The translations under genes were made by a program, and so were the position numbers. A DNA stretch of 64,000 bases, taken from positions 62,501 to 126,500 of the forward strand of contig CAJNDS010000968.1 of the NCBI GenBank assembly GCA_905221605.1, read 5' to 3'. Positions 45,628 to 55,499 of the stretch are shown here, piece after piece (position 1 is the first letter of the stretch; each line of letters opens with the position of its first letter). This DNA is from Symbiodinium natans. Lineage: Eukaryota; Sar; Dinophyceae; Suessiales; Symbiodiniaceae. A model generated the notes under the pieces. The model was not told the origin of the DNA. It saw nothing but the letters and a program-made list of their open reading frames with translations, and did no database searches.

Positions 45628-45714
45628 GGTTTAGAGTTTAGGGGTTAGGGTTTAGGGTTGGGGTTTAGGTTTAGAGTTTAGGGGTTAGGGTTTAGGGTTG
45701 GGGTTTAGGGCTTC
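45628..45714. repeat. ~41-bp tandem duplication of telomere-derived sequence
   Basis: Two copies of a TTTAGAGTTTAGGGGTTAGG unit with trailing GGTTGGGG. Confidence 0.88.
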
Positions 45715-45806
45715 CCTAAACTCTAAACCTCCAAGTCCCCAAACCTAAACCCTAAACCCCCTCCGACTGAACCCTAAATCCCAAGTCCCTATAAGCCCCA
45801 TATCGT

Positions 45807-45893
45807 CTATTGAAAGTCGTGGGCGTGGCCTAGAAAGCGCGGATGCCACGCGTGTGACCGCCAGGGAGCACGTTCCCGCTGCGGCTTCGTGTC
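45807..45893 (-). CDS. Candidate terminal exon
   Basis: CCCTTCAAG|G acceptor at 45895-45894; DTKPQRERAPWRSHAWHPRF, then LGHAHDFQ and TAG (45809-45807). Basic and His-rich, strong codon bias. Confidence 0.45.
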   Translation of the reverse strand, partial: DTKPQRERAPWRSHAWHPRFLGHAHDFQ

Positions 45894-46136
45894 CTTGAAG
45901 GGATCCCAAGCTCTAAACGCTAAACCCCTACCAACTATCTACCTTTTGTTGTACTATTGCAATAAAACCCTTTATAGGATTCTCAGGCAACTTACAAAAA
46001 AGTAGGTTTTTGGTTCTTAGGGTTCTTCAAGTGTAAGGCTTAAGTATCCCTAAAGGACTCTTACTGTGGCCCTCTTGTTCCCTTTAGAAAGGCTTGCTAC
46101 TAGGGCCCTGTATTCAAGGGTGCAAACTTAAGGGGT

Positions 46137-46511
46137 TTACCTTGGGAGGAGGGGAGGGGTGCTTGTAGCTTTGGGGTTCAGGGGTCTGCCTTGTGAATTA
46201 ACGCCGCCATGCGTTTCTGTTGTGCTCTGAACCTCTTTACAAGACTGGGGGGGCTTCTTGGCCCCCTCAACCCTGAGCCCTGCACCCGAAACCCTTGCCC
46301 AGCGAGATGAGGTCAGACTAAGGACCGCAACCCCAAACTCTCGCAACCCTGAGCTCTGAACCACTCGGGGGTCCAGCAACTGGCGCCGCTTCTGGGTTAA
46401 TGAGTGGTCGTCAGCCACAGAAAGCTCCTTGGCCCATTCGGGTTTAGGGGCATGTCGCAGAACTCTGGTTTCAGGAGATTCCTGGCCCAAAGACCACGAT
46501 AAGACAAACAT
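46137..46511 (-). CDS. Open frame of 124 codons, unknown protein
   Basis: Minus-strand ATG at 46511 reads MFVLSWSLGQESPETRVLRH, then EWAKELSVADDHSLTQKRRQ and LLDPRVVQSSGLREFGVAV. The middle is protein-like; the last third is repeat-influenced. Could be two exons. No family recognised. Confidence 0.42.
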   Translation of the reverse strand: MFVLSWSLGQESPETRVLRHAPKPEWAKELSVADDHSLTQKRRQLLDPRVVQSSGLREFGVAVLSLTSSRWARVSGAGLRVEGAKKPPQSCKEVQSTTETHGGVNSQGRPLNPKATSTPPLLPR

Positions 46512-47048
46512 ATATTATATATAGATATACGCACACATTTGTGCCCTAAGACTTATCAACCCTAGACCCCACACCCCAAACCCCGAACCCTGAACCCTTA
46601 AACCTTAGGCAATTCTGGGGTTGGTCAGAAATTCTTAGGACTACTAGGCCCGTTTATAGGGTTTAATGTGGGACCCTCATTAATGTGTAGGGCCCCCCGC
46701 CCCCCTGAACAGTCGAGGCGTGGATGGGATCCTTATTACACGCCCCCCGGGGCTTATATGATTTTAATAGGGAGGAGTTTAAAAGGGGCAGCGATGCCCA
46801 GCATCTTCTTTAAAGGCGCGCTGCGTGGGTTTTTCTTACGGCGCCCGGGCGATTTGACTTTAAAGCGGATCCCCCAAACAGTCAGGGGATCCTGAATAAT
46901 TCGGCCAACTTGACTTTAAAGAGGGCCCCCCTACTAAACAGGGTCCAACATTAGGGTGTAGGGCCTAGTCTGACTAGACGGCCTTGTTAGGGGCCTTTGG
47001 GTTTAGGGTTGCGTCGCCTGGCTCCAAATCTGCGAAGCTCCTGGTCGC

Positions 47049-47174
47049 TCAGCATTGTCTCAGCCGCTCAGCATTGTGCTGGAAGCTGTAGCCGCGGCCA
47101 TGCTCTTTGCCGATGAACGGCCGGTGCTTGTCGAAGCTGTAGTGCAGACTCTGGTCGGGCCCGGGAGGCGACCG
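47049..47174 (-). CDS. Exon with strong codon bias, unknown protein
   Basis: CACTGACAG| acceptor at 47176-47175, then DQSLHYSFDKHRPFIGKEHG and RGYSFQHNAERLRQC to TGA. About 80 percent of third positions are G/C. Rich in aromatic and charged residues. It sits inside duplication copy A, but the corresponding place in copy B (about 58400-58500) lacks it. Confidence 0.55.
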   Translation of the reverse strand, partial: RSPPGPDQSLHYSFDKHRPFIGKEHGRGYSFQHNAERLRQC

Positions 47175-47839
47175 CTGTCAGTGCCCCGATATCCCTCAAC
47201 CGAAGCATGTGCCCCTAAATCGTGCTAGGATCGCTATTACATTGTCAGGAGTTCATTCTGGGCTGGAGTGTGTGGAGTCCTTCGAGGAATACGCCAACAT
47301 GGCAGCTGGCAAGCCCTATCATCCCTACAAAAGACACCCTATAAACCCCTGTCACCCTATAAACTTTGTGAAAACCCTATGAAACCCTGCCAACCCTAAA
47401 CCCCAGCATCCTGAAAAGCCGAAGATCCTGACCCTCTGCAGGGGCTACGTCGCTGCTTTTCCTTCCGCGATGTCAACGAACACAAACAATTCTCATGTGG
47501 AACCCTGTTATGGAACCAGGGCAGCGTAAAGAGCCACTATACCCTAACGTTTAGGGTTTAGGGTCTAAGCTCTAAACCCATTGACTGAGGCTTCGTAAGG
47601 GTCAATTTACGCCTTCTAAGGGCTCTTTACACCCAAACCTAAACTTTAATGCGTGCACTCAAAACTGCTCACTAAACCCTAAACTCAAAACCCTGCACCC
47701 AGCGTTGATGAACTCCAAGGTTTAGGGGTTAGTACTGTATATATAGAGTTGATATCCTGCAGGCTACGAAGCCAATGGTGGTTCGAAGACTGAAGGCTTG
47801 GGTTTAGGGTTTAGGGTTCAGGGTTCAGCAGGGTTTAGG

Positions 47840-49066
47840 GTTTAGTTTAGGGCTGTGGTTTGGGGCTTGGGCTTAAGGGCTGTAGGCCTGAGGATTTTTA
47901 GGGTTCAGGGTTTCCAGCTTTTGTTTTTTTTCGGGGGGGGGGGTTTAGGGAATTAGGGATTTAGTTAGGGCTACGCTTGCCAAACACTCCCTGGCCCATG
48001 TCATCCCATGTCCGAGCCATGAGAGCCATTGAAACGATTCTAAGTCATAGGCAAGTTGTTGGGAGGCTTCCCAGAAACAAAACATAAAAATCCCTTGAAC
48101 CCACATGATGTAAGAAACCATGCACACACAAAACTGCAGTAAGCGCGCAGCCCATGACTTGTCCAGTAGAAACAGAATCTCCTCTTCCTCCACCCTAGCC
48201 GTTTCGGTTGTGACGGCAGATGACAGCTCTTGACTCGAGAACGCTAACCCTCCTAAACCTTCGAGTCTAGGGTTTGCCTCAGTGCGAATGCAAGCCTCCG
48301 GCCGTTCTGCAATTGCGGGGAGGAGGAGGAGGCGCGAAGCGTTAAAGCTCCATAGCTCTGTGCCGAGTAAAACGCGACGGAACTGATGACTCACGTCGCG
48401 CAGGAAGCATTCTTGGATTCCCTAAACGGGAGTATAGTAGTATAGGGTAGCGGGCCTAATTTTAGGGTTCAGGTGGTCCCCAACGCGTGGTCCAGGGGAG
48501 TGGTGAGCTTGATACAACTTCACCTGGAGCCCATTGCAGCTCTTTGCTTCTGCTCATCTGTGCAAGAAGCATCTGCCCGTCCCCCCATGTCCGTGCCATG
48601 CGTTCCAAACGGTACCTAGTGGCCACTTTCATCCCGAGACACCGCTCCTTTTGAAGCGCAAGTCCGGATTGCTGGGCAAAACTCGACTCACTTGGAGAAG
48701 CCCAGAAGCTAAAACCGATCCAGCAGAACATTTAATAAAACTCGTGTCCGAGGCAGCTCTGCTTGCAGCTCCCTTGCGTGGCAGGACATCGGCGCCGCTT
48801 CTTTCCCAGTCAAACGGCTTTTCGGAGGCTTCGGTCCCGGAAACACAGCACAGCCAGCCCGTAGACAGCACTCCAACTGCTTGGATCCGGGAAGTCGTCA
48901 GGCAACCTCCATGCACACAAGGCTGCCACAAAGCTTCTTTCACAAAAGTGCTGAAAAGGCGGAAGGCTCCTCCTCCTCCTCCCTCCTCCTCAACCAGCAG
49001 TGAAAGGGCCCTCATAGGGTTTTTAGGGAGGCTTAGGGATTAGGGTTGAGGGTCTATAGGATTGGC
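47840..49066. repeat. Duplicated unit U, copy 1
   Basis: Starts with a TTTAGGGCTGTGGTTTGGGG leader and T-run/G-run, then GCTTGCCAAACACTCCCTGG, then GTGGTCCCCAACG-type and CTCGACTCACTTG-type blocks, and ends in CTCCTCAACCAGCAG. Three more copies lie in 58.98-62.39 kb. Open frames on it are not conserved among copies. Confidence 0.85.
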
Positions 49067-49127
49067 CTTCTGTACGAAAGGAGGCCTTCAACAATCTGCA
49101 GGAGGAGGATGAGCCGCAACCTACACA

Positions 49128-49160
49128 TGGGAACCCATTCTGGTAGTGCACGGCGCTCTT
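49128..49160 (-). CDS. Candidate microexon
   Basis: GAACCTGCAAG| acceptor and TGT|GTAGGT donor on minus; frame SAVHYQNGFPC. Confidence 0.28.
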
Positions 49161-49385
49161 GCAGGTTCGACGAGAGTGGGGAAGAGAACTGAGGCAAAAC
49201 CTACGCTAAACCCTAAACCCTAATTAACAGTACCGGTTGCATGAATATTCCGAAACGCTAAAACCCCAAACCCTTACTGCACGATCACCCTGAACCCACC
49301 GCCTAAACCCCTCCTTGCCCAAAAAAATGGACCGACTGCTGTGATACAAGGACCCCTGGGGTTGGCATGGACTCTTGTTGCTTAG

Positions 49386-49487
49386 TAGCCCAGTAACCAT
49401 ATTATACTAAGGGCACCCAGATTTGGGTTGGTTACTTTATAAGGGAACCCAGAACCCAAAAAAAGGGTAAAGGGTACCACCGGGCTA
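49386..49487. mobile_element. MITE-like element family J, copy 2
   Basis: Termini TAGCCCAGTAACC and GGTACCACCGGGCTA, internal GGTTGGTTACTTTATAAGGG. Matches the copy at 36583-36680 over its length. Confidence 0.8.
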
Positions 49488-49634
49488 GCAAGGTTGAGGA
49501 CCTTAGATGAAGCTTGGGGCTTTGGGGGTTTGAGGGGCTTATAGGGTCTACAGGGTTGAGGCTTCCAAGTTACCCGGGAAAAGATGGCTTCTTTCTCTTC
49601 GTTCACGGCTGTTGACTAAGGCAGCGAATTCCTA

Positions 49635-49858
49635 AACCCTAAACCCTAAACCCTAAACCCAAAACCCTAAACCCTAAAGCCTAAACCCTAAACCCTGACA
49701 AGGTGGGGCAGAAAGGGTATGATGGTACTGCAGAGCATCCGAAGATGGATACGTATCCATCATTCCAAGCTACGGAGGCACGCTCTTCCGGGGGCTGTTG
49801 GGTCTTTGAGTTCAGGGTTTAGGGTTTAGGGTTTAGGGTTTAGGGCTTAGGGCTTACG
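49635..49858. repeat. CCCTAAA tract then TTTAGGG tract
   Basis: CCCTAAA at 49636-49697 and TTTAGGG at about 49815-49850, in opposite orientation. Between them a minus frame (RASVAWNDGYVSIFGCSAVP) is open and may be an exon. Confidence 0.85.
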
Positions 49859-50454
49859 GGTTAGGGCTTCGGGTTTGGGGCTTACTTAGGACTTAGGGTT
49901 GAGGGTTTGAGGAGGGAAGTCCTTTAAGTAAGGCAGGCGTACAGCCTAGGGCTTTCGGGACATGGCTACGCTGGACAGAGAAGTGTTGCTGGACTGGGGC
50001 CTCTAGGGCTTACTGCTCAAACAGGGTCTAGTGACTTAAGGTCTTGTTCTGTGCAAAGCATGCAGGAAGGCGCCCTCGCGTGCTCCACCTGCGTAACTCT
50101 GGAAGCTACGCAGCAACCACGCAAGCAACTGCCACGGCCTGTGGTGCTGCTGTGAGGCTCAACTGTACAACCATTTCTGAGCTCTTGCATGAGAGGACTC
50201 CCCCTGCAAATAAACCTTACCCTTAATGACCAGGAGAAGGACGGGCGGTTCGAACCCGGCTAGATGTCCCTAAAGCCCTCACAGCCTCCAAAGCCCTGAG
50301 CCAAACCCAAGATCTTTAACCCTGAGCCCCAAACCCTGCACCTCCTAAACTCTAAACTCGAAGATAAAGCCTCACCCCACATCCAACCCAAAAGCCTGGC
50401 TAGCCAAGCCTTGAGGACGCCTATAGGGCTTAGGGTTCGAGGTTTAGGGTTTTA

Positions 50455-50495
50455 AAGAATCCCTAAACCCTAAACCCTAAACCCTAAACCCACTT
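50455..50495. repeat. Near head-to-head telomere-like junction
   Basis: TTTAGGG words and, about 15 bases later, four CCCTAAA units on the same strand. Confidence 0.75.
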
Positions 50496-51118
50496 CCACC
50501 CGGGAGTCTCACGGCAGCCTCACGGCCTTGACAGCTTTGCTGGGCACGGCAGCCGCACTTGAAAATCCAAAACCTATTCCTACTCCTTCAAAGGAATGAG
50601 GGAATTGGGGGGCTCCTTGGCTCCCCTCCACACTGGAAGGGAGCAGGTAACTCCCTCCTTCCCTCCTTCCCTCCTAAGATGGCACTTGGTTTCTTCTGTG
50701 TTTCAGGTCTCAGAGCAGGAGAGATACACCCGCGTCCGAGATCCGGATTTCAGGAGGTGGGCGCAGGCTCCTCAAGAGGAGCAACTCACTCCGCACCTCG
50801 AGTGGAACGGCCCGCATGCAGAAGTGGACCTGTCCCAGAGCTGCTCTTTCCTGCAGCTCCATTTACCTACTGTTTGGGGGGGGGGGGGTAAGAGTGGGTA
50901 ATGACCCCATTTCGGGGGTTCTCACTGCCATTTTGTCGCGGGGGCTAGAACTACTACTTTGTAGAAGGTTTGCGAGTCCTGGGCTGGTGGTGGGTGGACA
51001 AAAGCCTCCAGGGCTTCGGGTTTCAGCAGGGTGTTGACAGTCTAACGGACCAACTTTTTTGCTCACAGAAGCCGATAGCCTCTAAACCCCAACCCTGGAG
51101 GCTAACTACACCCTGAAC

Positions 51119-51191
51119 CAAACCCTAAACCCTAAACCCTAAACCCTAAACCCTAAACCCTAAACCCTAAACCCTAAACCCTAAACCCTAA
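51119..51191. repeat. Interstitial telomere-like tract (CCCTAAA x ~10)
   Basis: Near-perfect heptamers. Confidence 0.95.
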
Positions 51192-52915
51192 GGCTCCCTG
51201 AGATGAGCCCTCCCAAGAACAAAGACCTCACGAAAACCAAGGCACCAGCTGCGTAAAGGACATCCGCGAGATGACTTTCTCCTGGACTGCTCTCGCAGTT
51301 GAGGGTTCAGGGTTTAGGGTTTTAGGGTTTTAGGGTTTCAGGGTTTCAGGGTGTTAGGGTGTTAGGGTTTTAGGGTTTATGGCTTCAGCCCGGGTTTCAG
51401 GGTTTCGGGTTTGGGACTTAGGTTTTTCTTTCGGGTTTTGGGTTTGACGGTTGAGGGTTTCGGGTTCCAGGGCGTTTAGGGTTTAGGGTTTAGGGCTTAA
51501 GGGGCTTGTCGGATTCATAAAGTATATAGGGTTCTAGATCATAGGCTTAGGCTTCAGACCAGGTAGGCTTAGGGTTCCGGCTTGTGGAGACCTTTAGGTT
51601 TAGTCTTCATGGGTGTGACGCTGCCGGTCAAAATAGCGGACTTCTCCTTTCAGTATTTCAGGCCACCCAATACCCTAAACCCTACCAAGCCCTAAATCCC
51701 TATTTCCCTACACCCCCTAAACCCTGAAACCCTACACCTACTAAGCCCTAAACCCCTAAACTTACACCCCCCCCCCCCCCCCCCGCTAAACCTTCAAACC
51801 CTACAAGCCCTAAAACCCTAAACACACCCTTAAAAACCCTAAACCCCTAAAACCCCAAACCCGAAAACCCTAAAACTCTAAAACCCTAAAACCCGAAACC
51901 CGAAAACCCTAAATCCTAAAACTTGGGATGTTGCCCTGTATACTAACAGTCCTCAGCAGGGATTATAATGGGGGGGGGTACAGTAGGGGGTACACCCTCA
52001 ACCCTAAACCCCAAACCCTGAACCCTGAACCCTGAACCCTCAACCCTCAACCCTAAACCCTAAGTAAGCCCTAACAGAGGTGTGAAGCCGGTCCAGGCCA
52101 CGCGGGAGAAGAGCTGGCTCTGGTGGATCTTCCCCCAGCTCTGCCTCTAAGAGCCTCACTCAAACGACGACTTCGGGGTTTAGGGTTTAGGGTTTAGGGT
52201 TTAGGGTTTAGGGTTTTGGAGTTCGGGTTTTTGGGGTTTGGGGTTTGGAGTTCGGGTTTTTGAGCAAGACATCTGCGGTAGAGAGCTGAAGAAGCCGTTG
52301 GGCTGCACATGCACGATGCGTTTACGCTTTTCTGGGATGGCCCTTAAGACCCTCTGGCTTTAGGGTTTAGGGTTTAGGGTGATTCTCGAAAACCCACTAA
52401 GGGCAAACAAGAAATGTCCCAGGGGCCCACCTAGTGTTAAGCTTTCGGTCTTGCAGTCCGCGCACGCAATCTGCGCGGCAACGAACTCGAAACTCGGGTC
52501 TCGGTCTCCATGTGTCTTGTTTTGCAGGTACATGCCTAAACCCTAAACCCTAAACCCTAAACTCTAAACCCTAAACCCTAAACCCTAACGGAAACATTTC
52601 CCACTGCAAGCTTGCAGAGTCGGCGGGTGCAAAAGAACGGCTTTGTTTTCAGAGATGGGCTGCTTTTGAAAATTTTGGCCCCAGTGCTTCGCACGCCAGA
52701 CTTCTGAAGTCAACAACCAGGTTCAGGGTTTAGGGTTTAGGGCTTACCAAAGCCCGATCCTAAACCCTAAACCCTAAACCCTAAACCCTAAACCCTAAAC
52801 CCCCCCCCCCCCCCCCGCCCCCGCCGCCAAGTGTAGGGGCGAAAGCACCCTTGAACCAGCAAAGTCGCCCCTGAAAGGGATGTGGGGCTTTCGGGTTTAA
52901 GGTCATCTAAACATA
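51192..52915. repeat. Repeat-dominated stretch
   Basis: TTTTAGGG/TTTCAGGG words at 51305-51490, CCCTAAAA words at 51800-51930, TTTAGGG at 52178-52216, CCCTAAA at 52535-52587 and 52757-52801, and a C-run at 51768-51784 and at 52800-52816. No supportable gene. Confidence 0.75.
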
Positions 52916-52917
52916 AA

Positions 52918-53155
52918 CCGTGGAATTAGGCATTTTTTTCGTGAAATTAAGCACGCCTAATTCCACGAAAGACGTGCCTAATTCTGCAAAAGTGTGTGCC
53001 TTAATGGCCTGTCGGGCACACACTTTCGTGAAGCTAGGCACGTCTTTGTGGAATTGGCGCGTGTTTCGTGGAATCAGACACGGCTTTCACGGGGCATGGG
53101 CACAGACCTTTGTGGATTAGGCACAACTTTCGTGGAATTAGGCACGCCATAGGCC
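52918..53155. repeat. GTGGAATTAGGCACG array with an inverted segment
   Basis: About ten copies of TTTCGTGGAATTAGGCACG variants spaced roughly 20-30 bp. Copies at about 52955-53005 run in the opposite orientation (CCTAATTCCACGAAAGACGT), so part of the array can fold into a hairpin. Unlike any other repeat in the window. Confidence 0.88.
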
Positions 53156-53662
53156 AACTGGAACTGGTCCGTGGGCTTTAGGATTTAGGGCTATAGGGCT
53201 TTGGGCTTCTGGATTTTTCAGGCTAGTGGCTTCTTAGAGCTTGCTTAGGGTTTCGAGGAGGCCCTAAGGGGCCACTGGGCCTTAGGCTTGACGCTGAGGT
53301 AACCCTCGACCCTAACCCAGACAAGGCGCCGGATGATCTTGCTCGCCTCGCCAAGCAGGCCCACACTTCGGGCCCCCTGCCTTATCTTCGGCAGAAATAT
53401 GGCAAGCCGCTCCTGCTTTCTTAGGGTTTCGGGTTTCGGGTTTAGGGTTTTTGATGGGCCCACCCCTGATGTACCAAAAACAACCCAGGGCCCCTACTTC
53501 CCAACCCTCGAAAGAAGCTAGGGGATCATAATCAGGGACCATGTAAACTGCCCTTAGATTTGCAGGCCCTTTGGGGGCTTATGATCGGTACGCTTGCAGT
53601 GAGAACAATCACTAGTCACTGAGGTAGTTCACAGTGGAGGTGCCATGAAGACCACAAAGCAC

Positions 53663-53706
53663 AAAACCCTAAACCCTAAACCCTAAACCCTAAACCCTAA
53701 ACCCTG
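53663..53706. repeat. Interstitial telomere-like tract (CCCTAAA x ~6)
   Basis: Six units just downstream (in the sense of the minus-strand gene) of the terminal exon at 53715. Confidence 0.93.
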
Positions 53707-53714
53707 GGTCCTTG

Positions 53715-53922
53715 TCATCCATTCTCCTCAAAATGTCCCTTTGCTTCTTGTCCGGCTTCGCAAAGTGTTCGTGCGGCAAGTGGCAAAACCTCAGCCAAAC
53801 CGAAGTGTCTTGGCCCGAATTCAACGGAAAGCTGGCAGAGCACAAGTACAACGAGTTTGTATGTCGGAGTGTCCATTTGTAGTACTCTTATGTGAACCCT
53901 ACCAAATCGGGCTTTTGTGTAC
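53715..53922 (-). CDS. Probable terminal exon of a minus-strand gene
   Basis: TTTGAAGTAG|G acceptor at 53924-53923, then 68 codons to TGA (53717-53715): TKARFGRVHIRVLQMDTPTY, then KLVVLVLCQLSVEFGPRHFG, then LAEVLPLAARTLCEAGQEAK. Protein-like throughout. It follows the linked exons at 54960-54213 on the same strand, but needs a two-base carry-over that 54213 does not give, so an exon between them is likely missing. A plus-strand frame (53741-54058) overlaps and is weaker. Confidence 0.52.
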
Positions 53923-54212
53923 CTACTTCAAACACTGTGTCACAAATGCACCGGTAAGTCTCTTGAATGTCCCAAACCCCAAACCCCAAACCCCAAACCA
54001 TAAACGCAGTTTAAGCACTGGCAATCAGCTCCTGCTGGGCAGTGTCCGTCCTTCGTAAAGTACACGCACGGTCGGCTGCACAACTCCGGATGACCATAGC
54101 TGCCATCCGACCTTTGTGTGGGTTTGGGGTTTAGGACTTAGGATTCAGGGTTTAGGTTTTAGGGTTTAGGGTTCAGGGTTTAGTTTGGGATTGAGGCTGC
54201 AAGACTACGTAC

Positions 54213-54430
54213 TTTGCTGACTCCACAACAAACCAATTCGGAAGTAAGGTAAATGCTACGGGCCTTGAAGCGTACGGGTTGCGGACTGATGTTGGCATGC
54301 CAACGCAAGCACTGGCAAATACTCTTAAACCCGACACCCACATAGTGTAGATGGGCCTGCCTGACCCTGTCGGGTAGGATTTTTGACTTGAAGAGGACGT
54401 CGGTCCCGCAGCACGCCTCCTCTATGGATC
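54213..54430 (-). CDS. Linked 218-nt exon, unknown protein
   Basis: Acceptor GAACGAAG|GA (AG at 54432-54431) and donor AAA|GTACGT (54212). All 72 codons are open: SIEEACCGTDVLFKSKILPD, then VRQAHLHYVGVGFKSICQCL, then ISPQPVRFKARSIYLTSELV, then CCGVSK. It starts in phase 1, exactly completing the codon begun by the exon at 54960-54851. The 420-bp intron between them is degenerate telomere-like repeat. Family not recognised. Confidence 0.62.
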
Positions 54431-54850
54431 CTTCGTTCATGAACCTAACCCACCCTAAGCCCAAAACCCTAAACCCTGAACCCCAAAATGAGTTCAGGAC
54501 CCTCCGAAGCAAACACGTTGCCACGACTCTGAGAAATCAGAACATCGAAAGCGCCCTGTAGGAAGTTAGGGGTTTGGGGAACCACAAGACCCGAAACCCT
54601 AACCCCTAAGCCCTACAGCCCAAACCCTAAAAACTAAGTCCCAAACCCCGGTCTTAGCGGGCCTGGAGGAGGATAGCTGCCCTAGTCTGCATCGCGACAC
54701 TTCACCATACACCCTGAAATCCTAACCCCTGCAATCTCCCAGGTAGGGTGTAGGGTTTATGGTCTAGGAGTCCAGGGCTTTAGGGTTAGCACTATAGAAT
54801 GAACCCCCCGGAAACCCCAGCATAAACCCTACAAGCCCTACACAACACAC

Positions 54851-54960
54851 CTTCGACATCCCCATTCTCTTTGCGAACCCCGAGTTTGCAAGGTCTCTCA
54901 AGGCATTCATCAACATAAGCTTCCTTCAATGCGAGCTGGCCGACCGACATGCGCAGAGCC
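54851..54960 (-). CDS. Linked 110-nt exon, unknown protein
   Basis: Acceptor TCGGGGAG|G (AG at 54962-54961) and donor GAAG|GTGTGT (54850). Frame ALRMSVGQLALKEAYVDECL, then ERPCKLGVRKENGDVE, ending in phase 1. Joined to the next exon it reads on without a stop. The frame is also open upstream (MKHQESLSNISG), so the exon may be longer. Confidence 0.6.
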
Positions 54961-55282
54961 CTCCCCGAGATGTTAGAAAGGCTTTCTTGATGCTTCATTG
55001 TAAAACTTAAACATTTTCTAGCAATAACATACACCCTCAACCCCTTATGAAGTAATAGAATATGAGCCGCAAGGCATATGATGGCGCTTTGAGACTGAAG
55101 ACCTTAGGCTACTTTTGGGGTTAGGGGTTGTAGGGTTTGAGGGTTTGAGGGCTTCGGGTCTAAGGCTTACAGTAGGCTGCTTTCAGGTTTAGGGTTGTAG
55201 CTACATTTCTTGGTTTGGGGCTTTGGAATTTTGCTAACCCCCAAACCTTCAACCAAAAGTAGGCTTTAGGGTTCAGGAATTC

Positions 55283-55351
55283 TCAAGGTAGCCAAGCGAC
55301 GACCACGGCCACAGCTCTTGCAGACTTGGTCCGCTGTTTGCTGCTGCCTTC
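55283..55351 (-). CDS. Candidate exon, unknown
   Basis: CAACTCCGGAG|G acceptor at 55353-55352; EGSSKQRTKSARAVAVVVAW, then LP and TGA. Basic stretch then hydrophobic segment. It lies upstream of the 54960 exon but ends in a stop, so it belongs to another gene or splices earlier. Confidence 0.38.
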   Translation of the reverse strand, partial: EGSSKQRTKSARAVAVVVAWLP

Positions 55352-55384
55352 CTCCGGAGTTGAGGTTTCGGGTTCGAGGTTTTT

Positions 55385-55497
55385 TATTAGTCGATAAGGA
55401 ACCCCCAAAAATTTCAAATAGTAATCCCAAGATTGCCCTTAGAAGGAATGACATTTTTCACTTTTTGGGGGGTTCTTTGGCAAATGGTAGTTATTTA
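55385..55497. mobile_element. MITE-like element family A, copy 6 (diverged)
   Basis: Left ATTAGTCGATAAGGAACCCC, right GGGGGTTCTTTGGCAAATGG; core GATTGCCCTTAGAAGGAATG. Confidence 0.55.
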
Positions 55498-55499
55498 AG

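Larger units (their letters stand above)
46640..51040. repeat. Segmental duplication, copy A
   Basis: Pieces matching copy B in order: 46650-46940 with 57640-57690 and 58305-58400; 47180-47600 with 58500-58940; 47840-49066 with the 58985-62385 unit set; 49740-51030 with 62400-63950. By eye most matched stretches look about 80-90 percent identical, with many indels. The minus-strand exon at 47174-47049 is present here but not in copy B. Confidence 0.85.

Noticed and set aside
48534-49043. 169-codon plus-strand frame and its 61017-61550 relative
   Set aside because: Same unit U. The two products diverge by frame changes, and the minus strand is equally open. Treated as repeat.
50559-50901. Plus frame after TTTCAG|GTCTCA (110 and 101 codons)
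   Set aside because: The paired sequence in duplication copy B (63690-63850) has an in-frame stop and frameshifts, so no conserved exon is supported.
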